From Poecilobothrus nobilitatus (lineage: Eukaryota; Arthropoda; Insecta; Diptera; Dolichopodidae), in contig OX352772.1 of assembly GCA_947095535.1 (NCBI GenBank), forward strand, positions 36,165,445-36,229,444: a stretch of DNA of 64,000 nucleotides, in the 5' to 3' direction. Position 1 is the stretch's first letter. Each line of letters begins with the position of its first letter. This document shows, in pieces, positions 12,881 through 25,272 of the stretch. The position numbers and the translations under genes were made by a program. The notes under the pieces were generated by a model. That model was not told the origin of the DNA. It was given only the letters and a program-made list of their open reading frames with translations, and did no database searches.

Positions 12881-14410
12881 AATATGTTCATATATATTAA
12901 ATTGTTTGGTTCGCTAATCAATGTTTAATAAATTTATAAAATAAAGGTTTTGTAAAATAATAAAATTATTTTACTAAAAAAATTTAGTAAAATAACTTAT
13001 TTTACTAAAAATTTTTAGTAAGAAATTAAAAAAAAATAATGGATAAAGTGGCTCTTATAAAACAAGACTTCACTCTTTTACTAATTTCAAAATCCGATTA
13101 TCTTCTATTTCCAAGAATTACGACTATTGTGGATCTCCTTTGCCCATTATTTTTCTTTTCCAGTTATTACTTTTGTTTTCAATTTTGGTTCTTAAGTTCC
13201 CATCTAACACCATGTAATAAGAAGATCTGCTTATTATAAAATAAAATCATCCCATAAAATCACTCCAAGATCGAATCCACCTGATGTAAAAAAGATTGAC
13301 AAAACGTTGGATCAAAATAAAAATATAAATAGAAAAAAAAAACATTTATGTATTACGTATACGTATTGGTATTGCTATTGGTGAGTTTAGTAAATTTAGA
13401 TAAAATGTTTTATTTTGGTTCTGTAATAATTCTGTTAAAAATTCTGTTATATCTTTGTATGAAAATTTAATTTTGAAATTAAGCTAATTTCTCTAATGTT
13501 TTTCGATATTATTATTTTAAAATCATGTATTGTCATCGGGATTTGATCTAATGAAGAAAATTTCAAGTCTCTAGCTCAACGGGAAGTGTGTTTAAAATGG
13601 CTTCTAAGATTCCATCCTTTACCCAACCAAGTTAATAAAAAGCTGTTAAAAAAGAAAAATTCTTTTTTTTTTTTATTTAAATTTTTCAGACTTTAGGCGA
13701 AAAATAAACCTTAAATAAAACGATTAGTTTATTATTAAACGATTATTATTTTTATTATTTCTTTACTTTTACTATATATAATATGCGTCTTAACACTCAG
13801 GTTATTATACTACTTCATATTACTACATCACTTCATATGTATATAAGTAAGAGTAAGCGCCTTTTTTGTTATTGTGGCATTCTGTTATTGTTGGATTAAA
13901 ATATTCTTTTTGAACATCAAATTTTCTAAAACTTGACTAAAATTTGTAATTTTTAAAAATTACATTTAAAGTCAACTTTTCGTTGCAAAAATTCGATTGA
14001 TTTAAAAGAATTTGTTGATAAAAATCAAAAGATACAAATCAAAATTAATTAATGCTATAAAAATTTATTGAATGATCGTCAAATTGATGATAATATTTTA
14101 GAAAATTTTTTCTGATTTTGACGAAATTTTTAAAATAAGTTTCATTATACTCTACATAAAATATAGATAGTAACTCAATTAATTAATACTTAATACTAAG
14201 TTATTTAAATGAAAACTAAAACGTAGTATATAAAAACTTAAAAATCACCTTAAAAACTTAGGTAAAACTTAACGAATGAAAAATTTTTGTCCAACAACTT
14301 GTATATAGGGGTTACTTTACAAGCCTGTATTTCATTTAACTGTATTTTCATTTGTATTTCATATTATACAAAAATATATTAAACAAATATAATGTAAAAG
14401 GCGTATAACT

Positions 14411-14570
14411 CTAAAATCTCTAGTAATTCAGAATCACACATATACATATATATATAAATATTCTGGAAAAAGGGAATAACTCTGATTTTCAATCCAACTC
14501 TAAAATCTCTAGTAATTTAGAATCTCACATATACATATATGTATATATAAATAAATATTCTGGAACAAGC
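14411..14570 (+). repeat. Imperfect direct tandem duplication, about 90-bp unit
   Basis: Two neighbouring blocks share CTAAAATCTCTAGTAATT, AGAATC(A/T)CACATATACATAT and AAATATTCTGGAA. The second block has an extended TA/TG tract and a duplicated AAAT. It looks like local slippage or unequal exchange in non-coding DNA. Confidence 0.7.
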
Positions 14571-15404
14571 GTATTTCTCAAATTTCTCCTAATTATCTTT
14601 CTTGCATACTATTTTAAATACTTATTGTTAAAACATGTGAAAATGCAGGCAAATTTCAAGAAATTCAGACAAATTAAGTACCAGGCATATAACACGTTCC
14701 CATATATTTTTTGAATTGTTTTTTTTTTTTAATTTAAATCCTTCTTAATTTAAATTCAAAATCTGGCAATCTTATTAATACAAATAACATTTTGTATTTT
14801 GAACGTTTAAGACTTATTAATTAATTAAAATGATAAAGAAGTAATTAAATTAAAACAAAAAAAAAAAATTAAGTACATTGGTACGCATATAATAAATATT
14901 AATCTCTTTAATATACTATTTTATTTAATATACCACACTTAATAAAGTTTTAATACAGTAATCCTTGTTTTATTAATTTTTATTTATTATGTAGTTTTAT
15001 ATTTATAAAGTTTTATTTTCATATCAATATTTTTTTTTCTAATTCTTTCTTGTATTCAACACGGGCAGTAATTTTTTAATTACACTTTATTTTACAATTC
15101 TATAATACAATATTATAAAATATTTCAAAGTATTTGTTTGTTATCAATTGAAAATATTCATAGTTTTTTTTTTTTTTTGTTTTTTTTTTTTTTGGCTTTT
15201 CGAACTAAGTTTTTTTAATTAAATATAAATTTCAATTATTGTTAGTAATTTTTAAACATTTGAAGTAAACTAACCGTTATTTAAGGTTAGTTTTTTTTAT
15301 TTTTTTGACAACATTCGTGAATAGTTTTACATATTCTGTTATTAAAAAGTATTCTTTAGGAGAATTTTAAAAAATTTCTTCAAAAAAAAAAAAGAAAAAA
15401 TAAA

Positions 15405-18400
15405 ATGGATAAATTTACAAAAGAAAACGTTTATTTAGGACACTTGGAATTAAGATTACAAAATATTTCTCAAGATGCTAGAAATTTCCTTCAAACAAAA
15501 TGGGATGATGTTATTGATTTAACTGGTAAGAAAAATATTTTTTTAATTTTTATTTCGCTGTAACTACGTGAAACATATTTATATATTTATTAAGATTTTT
15601 GAATTTAATAAAATATGGTGTCATATAAGAAAAAATAAGCAAAGTAACAACAAAACAAAAAAAAAAGAAAAAAAGGTCACATAATTTGACCAAATGGGTC
15701 ATTACGAACAAAATTTATTAAGTGAAAAATTTGAATAATTTAAGAGAAAAACAAATTTTTTTTTTAAATTAATTTTTTTTTAAATTCTTTTCAACGTAGG
15801 ATATTATAAAAAAAAAAGTTTTCATTTATTTTATCCATTCTTTTTAAAACGGTTTCGCTTTTAAATGATTTACTGTTAACGATGTTAAAAAATTAGACAA
15901 AATTTCCTACACCGGTTCTTTGAAATTTTATTTAATCCAAAGTTATTATCTAGCGTAATTATCAAACGTTTATTGTAGAAAAAAGGATGATAATTATAAC
16001 ATACTTATATATAGATTAAAGAGGATGAATAGACCGGTTTCTCCTTCTTGCCAACTGATTTGTAGCCAGTAAGTTTGTATCTATTTCGTTGAATCTGTTA
16101 AAATTAATTTTATAGTTTACCTTGTCTTCTTTTCGCCTGAGTCACGTCAAAAGCTAATAATTAGTGTGTTGTCATTTGTATTCGTCTATAGTGTGAATTA
16201 ACTTTTATACGTTTAATTTAATCTTCTGTTTTGTTTATAATTGTAACGACTGACGTGCTAAACTTACAGTAATGATTTAGTTGATCTATCTAGTGCAGAT
16301 TATATAGCAGATAAAAAATTTAAAAAAATTTTTTACCTAGCGCTTTAAAATCAAAAAAATTTTAGTGGTGCATAACCTCATGAGTATAAACCAGGTGGCA
16401 TAATTCAGTTTATGTAAATTCGTTTGTTGTACGAAAACCACGAATGTAACGTTTCGAACCGTTTCCCACTTCAGGTGTTCCTTCAGGTAAAAAATTTACA
16501 TAATTTACATAATATACAACGTCCAGAGACACAAAGTGGACCTTAACAGCATTACAATATTTCTATCAGTTTGAATTCAATATTTGTTGCCTATAATCTT
16601 AACTTCCCTTGACCAAGCAATACATTAGTATTAAAGGTCAAATAACCTATATTTTGGTCAAAAAGATGAGGTGATATTTAGTGAGTTAAAGTACCACCCA
16701 CTCATAGAGGATACGCGTTTCTATAGTGTCTGCACCTACCCTAACAAAAAAAACAAATAACCGCTAACTTACCTCTAAGTTAATAATTAGTGTGTTGTAT
16801 AGCTTTTCAGTTTATTAGAATGATAATTCTTTTAAATATTAGATTTGTTTAAAACATAGGTCAAAACCTATATGCCACATCTGTTCACGTACCAGTTTGT
16901 ACAGGTAAAAATTCAATATTAAGAAAAATTTCCTTGAGTTGGTCGAAGAGTGGTGGTTTGTAGATACAACTTAAGTTTGCAATTGTAGTACAATCAGAAC
17001 TATGTGACACAATTTGATCCTAAAGAACCAAATGTACACTTTCTCTTTTTAGATCTGAATTCGTTAGTGTTATTATGAGCCATTGGATTAACAGTAGAAA
17101 TGCTAGAAAATTAAGTATTAATGTAAATCTTAAGTTTTAACTGTAGATTTTGCAGAGAAGTTGACGCTTTAGAGAGCGTGAAGCATTTTCTCTATCCCTG
17201 TACCAGTATTTACATTAAAAGACGAAAATATCCCAGTAGTTTCTTTTTCCAAGATTTAGGTGAATTGAATTATTTCACATGAATCTGAGTAGCTTTAAAA
17301 GCTTCTTTCAGCAGAGGAGTGGTATGATCGTAGTATAAATCTAGCGAACCAACTTTGGTTAAATAGTTTCTACTACATTTTGAAAGTGCATGAACCTAGA
17401 CTCTAGTGACTTAAATGACGCATTACCTCAGCCTTCAGAAATTAAAAACAAAATAGTTTTCGAAACGAATTAAGTATAGAATATATATTTGTGTTAAAAT
17501 TCATATGTATATAACAGTATTTAAAAAGAGCCGTCCCCTTAGCCGTTCCCCTAAAGCCTTCAAAAATTTTACTAGAGAAAAAACTTTAAGAAATGTCGTT
17601 CAATTATATTACTTTAATCTGCTTTAATATTTTAACAAATACATATAATACAAATAACGATAGCAATTTTTTTTAGCAATGTCATTCAAAAACAAAATAC
17701 TAAAATGGTTTAAAATATCATTATGTATATTTGATTCGATTAGATTATAAAGGATTAGATAAGAAGTATACAATTTTACAAGTTATATATATATTGTAAT
17801 ACGTCTAAAATCAAAAACAAACTCCTACGTATACCTCCAGGTGTAACAAATTATTACAAAAACAAATAAAACGAGAAAGAATACAGTTGCCTTTGTCAAC
17901 TCTTAGATACCCGTACGAATCGTTAGTATGTTCACAACCTGTCACTCTGCTTACAATATTATTTTTTTAATATTTTAGTATTTTAAAATAATTTGGGTGA
18001 ATTTTATAATTTCTAGAACTATGGGTTGTACATATATTCAAACTATATGTTTATATATTCTTCAAAAGCAGATTCTAACCTTCCACATAATGATTATCAA
18101 TCCAAAACTTTTTCAAATATTCTATAGTACCATTTAATACTAAGCGGTAAATGTATATTAAATTTACTTAGTACAAAATAGTAAATATAATTTTAAATAT
18201 TATATTATATTTAAATATTCCATTGACAAAATAATTTCTTATAAGTACAATAAAATACATATGTGTATGTAAATACGGCGCTATATAATATACATCTATA
18301 CTCTTATCATTCATTCATCAGTGACATATACGATATGTAAATAAACATGATATTATATAATTATGTATTATCAATATCATATAAATAAAAATTCTTCAAG

Positions 18401-21400
18401 CAACCGTTATGTTGTTTATTTATTTACATTTTTTTGTACTACGCATTATATCCTCAACAATTTCAAATTATCGAGTAAAACAAAATGCAAAAAATTCGTT
18501 AAAGAAATTTGTTAGAAAATTTAAAAAAATCAAGTAACACTTTCGTCAATTATAAAGTAACCCTATATTATTTAAAAAAGTTGTTAACAGAAGAGTATAA
18601 TGTTGAAGCTTTAATTTTTATGTACCTATTACTTCAAAAAAATGTTAACAGGTGTTCAAGTTAGAGGTGTTTAAAAATAGGAAATTTTCAGTTTTTGATC
18701 CTGAAAAATTTCTGAAATGACTCATACTTATTTTCAAATATCTAACTTCTGTCAAAATTTCAAGTTTCCAACTTAAACCGTTTAGAAGATATAAGGGTTA
18801 AAGGATTTTGCAATAATTCAAATTCGCATAACGGTAAATTAAGACACCGTATAGCATAAGTATATATTTATTATATACATGTTTGTAAAGCTCATAATAG
18901 CACCTATCGTTTGGAATTTTCAGATTGAAGATATACCTAATAGAGCTTGTGTTATATAACAATTTAAATATAGAGATTTTTCGAACTTTTGGGGGGCTGT
19001 AGCTCCTTAACGGGTGGGGCTACAGAAAAATTAATTTTATCATAAAATTAATATTTTTATTATATCTATCAGCAGTTAAAATTTCATGGCTCTATTTCAA
19101 AAAAATTGTTGAGATGTAAAAGTTAGTTGTTCGGCAGCTACCCGAAGTTTTGGTCAACCAACTCAACCAAAAAAAATAGGGAACTTACAAATTGCTCCCA
19201 GAATATTTTGTGTAAATTTCAAGATTCTAGCTTTTTTAGTTTTTGAGTTACCGTGCTGACGGACGGACATGGCTTAATCGACTCAGAATTTGATTCTGAT
19301 CCGATCCATACCTTTGAAGGTATATCTAGCTCGCTTATTTCGAGGTGTTACAAACGGAGGAGTAATTTTATTATACCCGGTACTTATCGTACGGGTATAA
19401 AAACGTATTCTGATTTCTGGCACACTTTCAACAGAATTTTGACTGATAAATATTTAATACGAATGGAAATTGAATATTTTAAAAAGTAACTAAAATAAAA
19501 ATTTATTTTTATTGCAGATCAATTAATACCTATTTTAAGATAAGAAAATTAAAAAATTTTTATCAGTTTAAAAATATTTCATGAATGTCCATGATTATTA
19601 AGTCTAATTTATAATTTTGATAAGAAATTTAAAATATATATAACATAATAATAATTCAGTGAGAATCACGTATAAATTATTTCAATCATAAACTTATTTT
19701 CATTAAACAAAGGTCTATGACATCAAAATAAGTTTTCAAAATGGTATGTTCAGATGACGTCTAAACGGTCATTAGGTTAACTTTAAAATTTGGGAGATGC
19801 TTTAATTTAATTCAAAATATTTAATTAACCGTTAGAGGTCTTCACATATTAAAAAGAATGAAACTGGATGTTACAAACAGGGTGTTTAAGAAAAAAAATA
19901 TGTTTTTCATGATTTCTATTTAAATTTAAATCTAATTATTTTCAATCTAAATTAAAAAAGAAATATTATTTGGATATTTCTTTAGTAAAAATTATTTTCC
20001 ACTAATTTTTCCTATATATGTACCTTTATAAAATATTTGAGGGATTTATTGTAGTTGATGTAGTTCATGAGTTATTACATAAAACATGTTTAAGATTCTC
20101 TACAAAATCTCACATTTTAAAATCAATTCCTCATTTTAAGACTCAAGTTTTAAAATTTTGTATTTTTGAATTTCATTTCATTTAAGGAAACGTTAAAACT
20201 GAGTTTTAACTGTCTCTTGATTTTTGACAATTTTTCATACAAAATCGTACATATAATGAAATCAAGAACACTATTTAGTGCAGACATAAAATTTTTTTAC
20301 AATTTTTTTAATATTAACAGGATTTCATAAAATTTGGATGTTTTTTAGATAGAAACAAAATAACTTTAATTTTGGTAGAGAGAAAATAACAGGATTTCGA
20401 AAACGAAAAATTGTGATTAACAGCAACTGATGAATAAAGTTTATTATGTCGTCTACCTACAACCCAGAATAATTTTAATAGGCCTTTGATTATAGACGTC
20501 ATTACAATGCAATAATGCGGAATACCTGTAATAATACAATTGCATGTATGTTGTGTTTCGTCAATAAAAAATATTTTCAAATGATTATTTTGTTCTCGCT
20601 TTAAACATTTTTTAAGAAGTTTTTACCATTATTTTGAATTCTTAAACTCGTAAAAATTTACCGTGAAAGAATAACATTTAAAAAGTTTTCAATTTATGTA
20701 TATTTCGTTTCCAATCAGTTTTAGTGTTATTTAATATGTTGACATTCAATAAAGGCTGAATTATTCTATTAAATAATTAATCATTTATTACTCTAAACCA
20801 TTTTTCAATTTTATTTTAACGTATAATCTGGTATAATAATTGAAAGTCGGGCACATTTTTTTTTCCTGCATTTCCTTTTATATCTTCTATTTTTCCTTAA
20901 GATAAATATGATTTTGTCACAAGTTAATGATTTTATATTTTACTCATAGACTTTTAATACTTTTTTCGAAAATTGTCATATGAAATTACCATATATCTAT
21001 TAAATTTATTTAAAAAAACTTTCGATTTAGTAAACGTATATAATCACAGGTCAGTAGGTACGCATGCAGCCAAATTAGAAATCCCTCACAACACCTCCTG
21101 CAGGAGTTGCAAATAAGCAAAGTGAATAAGAACCTGAAGCACTTTCTTTGCAGATGTCCAGCCCTAGCTAGAGGCAGACTTCTCTCACTCCGTAAACCGT
21201 TCTCGGGTTGGATATAAAACCGTAAACAATCTTAAAACATAGGTCCCGCGAGTACAGTGGTATTAAAATGGCACAATCTAGTGCTAATTGAGGTTTTCAC
21301 GCAGCATCGTGAAGGTCATCACCCTACCTATCTACCTACCTAAACGTATATAATATATTATTGTAGTTTGAGCTTTAGGTTGTCAAAAATTAGCTTATCA

Positions 21401-23431
21401 AACATATCCATATAATATAGTGTAATAAATATTTCACGCAGAAAATTTACATAGCTGGTAATTTTTTTAAAGAACGATGGCTCTGTGATTATTAGATGAT
21501 GTAAGATTCAGAATTAAAAACACAAATTAAAATCTTCCACAATAAAAATCTATTTATTTTTTTACTTCTTTTTTTGCAATATACCTATACTAAATAACGT
21601 ATGTTCTTAGGTGATGATCCCAAAACAATGTGGATTTATGGAATTGTAATATATACAATGGTTTATTATTGGATTTTTGGAGCCTTTTTTACATTTATGG
21701 TAATTATTTTTTTAACTACTTATATTAAATATTTGAAATATTTATTTAATCTCTTTTATCATATATAGGATATAACTGGGAGACCAAAATTTTTACGAAA
21801 ATTAAAAGTTCAACCAGGAACAAATGAACCAGTTGAAACGAAAAAACTTTTATATGTAAGTTGCGATCTATCTATATTCAAACTCCTCTTTAATAATTTA
21901 ATTAATTTAATGGGTTTTTATTTTTTATTCTTTATTATAAATATCTAAAAAAAAATTTTTGCAGGCAATTTTTATCGTACTTTGTAATCAAATTTTTGTA
22001 ACAGCTCCAATTTCATATTTTGCATTTAATTATATTCTTAATGTTGATAAACAAATGCCACCAATTCGTGAACTGCCAACAATTTTAAGATTTTTTATTG
22101 ATATTTTGGTGTGTGTTACATTAACAGAAATATCATTTTATTATTCACATCGTTTATTACATAATAAATATATTTACAAACATGTACATAAAAAACATCA
22201 TGAATGGATATCACCAATTGCAATAACAGCTGAATATTGTCATCCAATTGAGCATATTTTTAGTAATGTTTTATCAGTTGCTGTCGGTCTTTTTGTAATG
22301 AAAAGTCATTACTTTACAGCATTAATATGGTTTGCATTTGCATTATCAACAACAATGAGTCATCATTCTGGTTATTGGATGCCATTATCATTAAATCCAG
22401 AATTTCATGATTTTCATCATTTGAAGTAAGTATTTGAATCTGACATATTTTTTTTTTTGCCTCCAATACAACTAAAATCTTAATCTGGGCAATCTTTATC
22501 TTCGCGCTTAACCTTAGTTTATTTTTTTAATATTTTTCTTTTTTATTTTTTAACCGTGTTATTTTGTTATAGATTAGGATTTAGGTATAAAAAAAAAACC
22601 TCATATTGTCAATGTTATGTTAATGAATGTTATTTTTTTTTGCCAATGAAATTTAATTTATAATTTCGGAGTGCAGTCTTAAATGCTTATTACACAATAT
22701 AACGGTTCTAAATACTAAAATAATGTTGTAAATAATATTGTAAATAAAGAAATAGTATTTACTCCTATACTTTTATCTTTATAAATATAAAAATAGGAGG
22801 CACTGTTATATGGTATTTTTGATTAAAATAGATTTTCCGTCGATAGCTTCAAGGGAGTTTTCAAAATTCCATGTGTAAATAATGCTTATATTAAATACAT
22901 AAGATATTTTTAGAACCTTTTCAATGAAAAGTTAATCAATGAAAGCGTAAATATTTTTGTTAAATTAAAATTGTCATTAGATTGTATTGTATATGAACAC
23001 AACATCGAAAGAACTTTAGCTGAACATAAGTTGATTCAACCGTTGTATCGTGAAATGAACCCTTAAATACTATCGTAAATTTTGAAGAAAGCTACTTTCT
23101 AAATCTTTTTCGGGCTCCTGCTGTTCGTTATATAACATAATTAACATCAAAAAATTAAATGCTTTTTTAAAGGAAGAAAATCTAAATTGTCATATGAGAA
23201 CATATTAACGTTGAATGAATCTTTAAATAGTAATCCTTTTCTTCTCCTAAATATTAAAAATTACCTAACATTAAATTTAAGTTAAACATTTTAATTTATT
23301 TTTTTTTTCACAGATTTAATTATTGTTATGGTGTTACAGGAGTTTTGGATAGGCTTCATGGAACAGATTCATTATTCAGAAAACATAAAGAAAAGCAAGC
23401 TGAAAAAGATAAACTTAAAAAGAAAAATTAA
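15405..23431 (+). CDS. FAXDC2-like fatty acid hydroxylase/sterol desaturase, paralogue 1
   Basis: A membrane di-iron hydroxylase of the family containing FAXDC2, C4-sterol methyl oxidase and sterol C5-desaturase. It probably acts on lipids in the ER; the substrate is unknown. Exons: 15405-15525, 21611-21699, 21769-21855, 21965-22425, 23314-23431, giving 291 residues plus TAA with matching splice phases. The histidine boxes are SHRLLH (about residue 160), HKKHH (about 173) and HDFHH (about 248). The [12 protein letters not shown] and SHHSGYW stretches are also typical. Hydrophobic segments lie near residues 50-66, 101-120 and 135-150. The C-terminus is short, lysine-rich and ends KLKKKN; K-rich tails can act as ER-retrieval signals. 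The ATG opens a 40-residue first exon after an in-frame-poor A-rich leader. Intron 1 is 6.1 kb and full of transposon debris. Its closest relative here is the gene at 37643-48538. Confidence 0.92.
16385..16770 (+). repeat. Interspersed repeat copy, family also at 46.0, 50.7 and perhaps 24.55 kb
   Basis: This block shares order and wording with 46040-46400 and 50735-51090: CTTGACCAAGCAATACATTA, then a GGTGATATTTAGTGAGTTAAAG-like stretch, then CCACCCACTCATA, then TATAGTGTCTGC, ending in an A-run. A piece near 24550-24640 may be another copy. All copies are in the same orientation and none has an intact frame. Diverged transposon debris; class not determined. Confidence 0.6.
17086..17440 (+). 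repeat. Interspersed repeat, second copy at 54127-54410
   Basis: Shared stretches in the same order include TAGAGAGCGT/TAGAGCGT, TTTCTCT, AAAAGACG(A/G)AAATATC, TTTCTAAGATTT-like, CATGAAT, CTTC(T/C)TTC(A/C)G and GACTCTAGTGA-like. In the 54-kb copy the block follows a decayed RNase H motif, so both are plausibly 3' parts of a jockey-type non-LTR retrotransposon. The identity is low enough that both copies are old. Confidence 0.5.
17885..19400 (-). mobile_element. INE-1/DINE-1-like Helentron (non-autonomous Helitron relative)
   Basis: Read on the minus strand the element starts TATACCCGTACGATAAG (from 19399), continues through GTCGATTAAGCCATGTCCG and TCCGTCCGTC, and ends CGTACGGGTATCTAAGAG followed by the hairpin AGTTG-(N7)-CAACT near 17886-17902. 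This order matches what is known of Drosophila INE-1: TATACCC start, GAGTCGAT..GCCATGTCCGTC core, terminal inverted ATACCC and a hairpin at the 3' end. It sits in intron 1 of the hydroxylase. There is no protein frame, so it is non-autonomous. A second, shorter copy is at about 42892-43500. Confidence 0.72.
21064..21340 (+). pseudogene. 3' end of a jockey-like non-LTR retrotransposon (ORF2 C-terminus, dead)
   Basis: A CRSCK motif at about 21105 is followed after a frameshift by NLKHFLCRCPALARGRLL, the cysteine/histidine knuckle that ends the RNase H-containing ORF2 of jockey-clade elements. Downstream in shifting frames are KMAQSSAN and a tail ending in CCTACCTATCTACCTACC. Everything 5' of this is missing, as usual for 5'-truncated LINE insertions. 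It lies about 270 bp before exon 2 of the hydroxylase, on the same strand. Stops and frameshifts make it non-functional. Confidence 0.75.
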
Positions 23432-23989
23432 AATAAATTTAATTAAAAAACGTGAAAAGAAAATTATAAAGACTGGTGCTTACTTTTTTTTTGCAGTTGT
23501 TGCAAACATTTTTTTTTAAATAGCTGTATTTTAATTTAAATTGTTCAATATTATTTTTAAATATAAACGAATCCATACCTCTTGCCCTAAAACATTACCT
23601 TTTCAGAATTTCATATATCAGTATTTTGTAAATCAATATTAATTTTTCTGTTCGAAAGTGGATGGGAATCATTGTATGGTCAAAAGGATTACGCGTTATA
23701 TAATTATACCATTTTTACCATACAAAATATTTTAGATAAGGCCAAGTACATTAAGAGAAAAGAAGAAAAAAACTTAGAAAATTTTAGAAGGAATGTTATA
23801 ACAAAAATATTAATGTTATTTTTAAATTTTTGTACGTTGTACAATTGTACAAATTACCGAATACACAATTTAATTGAAGTCAATTTTCGGAAATTTGTGA
23901 GATGATCACGAAAATAATTTTGATTTTTGTTTAGAATGAGTTTGGGTTTCGTAGGGATTGTTTGTTAGTTTGTTAATTTCCGCATCTGA

Positions 23990-24365
23990 TTTTATTAATA
24001 TCTATAAAACGTACATTCATCCGAAAATGGAGTATAATTCACACATTTGGCTATTCGGTGTATCAAGGACCCCAGTGTAACTTCAATGCTCAATCCACTC
24101 AGCTATTGTCTTACAGTTGGGTCACCGACCTGTTTTATAGTTATTAGTAGGGATTAACACTTGTTCCAAAGAAATAAAATAGTTAATGCCTCCACTCAAA
24201 GTTTTCCAACAAGAAACAAGGAGTGCAACAGAAGCTCTCTCATCTCTACCATGTAGAGTTGTTAAGATGACGAAGTACAGCTTATGGAAATTTTTTTGTC
24301 ATGAGCAAGTTCCGTTTGTGGAACCATATACCATCACATATGTTCCCTAAAGTTGGTATGTAATT
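23990..24365 (+). pseudogene. Decayed non-LTR reverse transcriptase, C-terminal part
   Basis: IYKTYIHPKMEYNSHIW (23999-24050) matches the stretch after the RT palm in CR1/jockey-like LINEs (usually YK..I.P..EY.S.IW). After a frame change there is LQLGHRPVL (family LGHRR-V), then PPLKVFQQETRSATEA and CRVVKMTKYSLWKFF, and PFVEPYTITYVP in place of the family's R-WN-LP-VFP. Several stops and frame changes interrupt it. It is therefore an old dead copy. Confidence 0.75.
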
Positions 24366-25020
24366 TATATGTGTACGATTTACTTAAGTTTAAGAAGAAC
24401 ATTAACATCTTTTTTTTAAATATCTAAATTTTCCTATCCCCAAAATCTCAAATTACCTAATTCCAATTTCCCCAATTAACCTTCTCAAATCCCTATCGGC
24501 CTATCCCCAAAACCAAACTGTACATTTACATTAAAGGTTCCATCCTAAAGTTTGGTTTTAAAACGGGGGTGGTTTTGGTTGGTTAAAGTCCAACACTACC
24601 ATGAGAAAGAACGTGCAGTTTCTTTAAGTGACTTTCGAGTTTTCCATCAACCCTCGTAAAATGTTGTGTACAACTGTTGAACATGAACAAAACATGTTGA
24701 ACAAAACATGTTGTGTACAACTGTCGAGTATTGACTTGTCGTTGAGACCTAAGTTCACATTTTGTAATAGGAAATCCGAGATTCTAATTTAAAGGTTTGT
24801 GACATTTTTAGCTAGTTCAACAGCTCCAAAAAAAATGTTTACACGCTAACTAAACAATAGTAAACGATTCCTTATTCTAATGTAGTTTTAGTTAAATACG
24901 AGAGACAAAGGAAAAAAAATAGAATATTAAGAGTGAGTTGGAGGGAAATTAGAAATGAACTTAAAAAGGTTTGTTTTTCAATAGTTATCATAGAAATTAC
25001 CAACTGGGCTCTCTTGTGGT

Positions 25021-25272
25021 ACGTTAGAATAGTTTGAGGAGAGATAGAATTGATTTTAGTTCAATAGAGCAAGTGTCCTCACCTAGAATTGGCTAAAAAT
25101 TCACTATATTGGAGTACCCAGATGAGATGGATGTGGAATACTTCATACGTTAGAATAGTTTGAGGAGAGATAGAATTGATTTTAGTTCAATAGAGCAAGT
25201 GTCCTCACCTAGAATTGGCTAAAAATTCACTATATTGGAGTACCCAGATGAGATGGATGTGGAATACTTCAT
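25021..25272 (+). repeat. Perfect 126-bp tandem duplication
   Basis: 25021-25146 and 25147-25272 are identical base for base as far as I can compare them, starting ACGTTAGAATAGTTTG and ending GGAATACTTCAT. The unit does not code for anything recognisable. Perfect identity next to heavily decayed repeats implies a very recent duplication or an assembly artefact. Confidence 0.9.

Larger units (their letters stand above)
10250..15404. other. Intergenic region between UBR1 and the first hydroxylase
   Basis: No gene is supported. The left part (10.25-11.4 kb) is almost pure A/T with TA-dinucleotide runs near 10715-10750. A hAT-like relic (12025-12690), a SINE (12712-12880) and an imperfect tandem duplication (about 14411-14570) occupy part of the rest. 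The last kilobase would contain the promoter and 5' UTR of the next gene. I see no clear TATA box or initiator there. Confidence 0.6.

Noticed and set aside
13039..13239. 66-codon open frame
   Set aside because: No similarity and no splice context; expected by chance in a region of this length.
19253..19489. 78-codon open frame
   Set aside because: It lies inside the INE-1-like element and reads its terminal sequence; no protein similarity.
21320..21345. CCTACCTA run as telomeric repeat
   Set aside because: A short run at the end of a LINE tail; the context is a retrotransposon 3' end, not a telomere.
24661..24725. Repeated ATGTTGTGTACAACTGT as a CRISPR-like or regulatory array
   Set aside because: Only two copies with a short irregular spacer; simple local duplication in a eukaryotic intergenic region.
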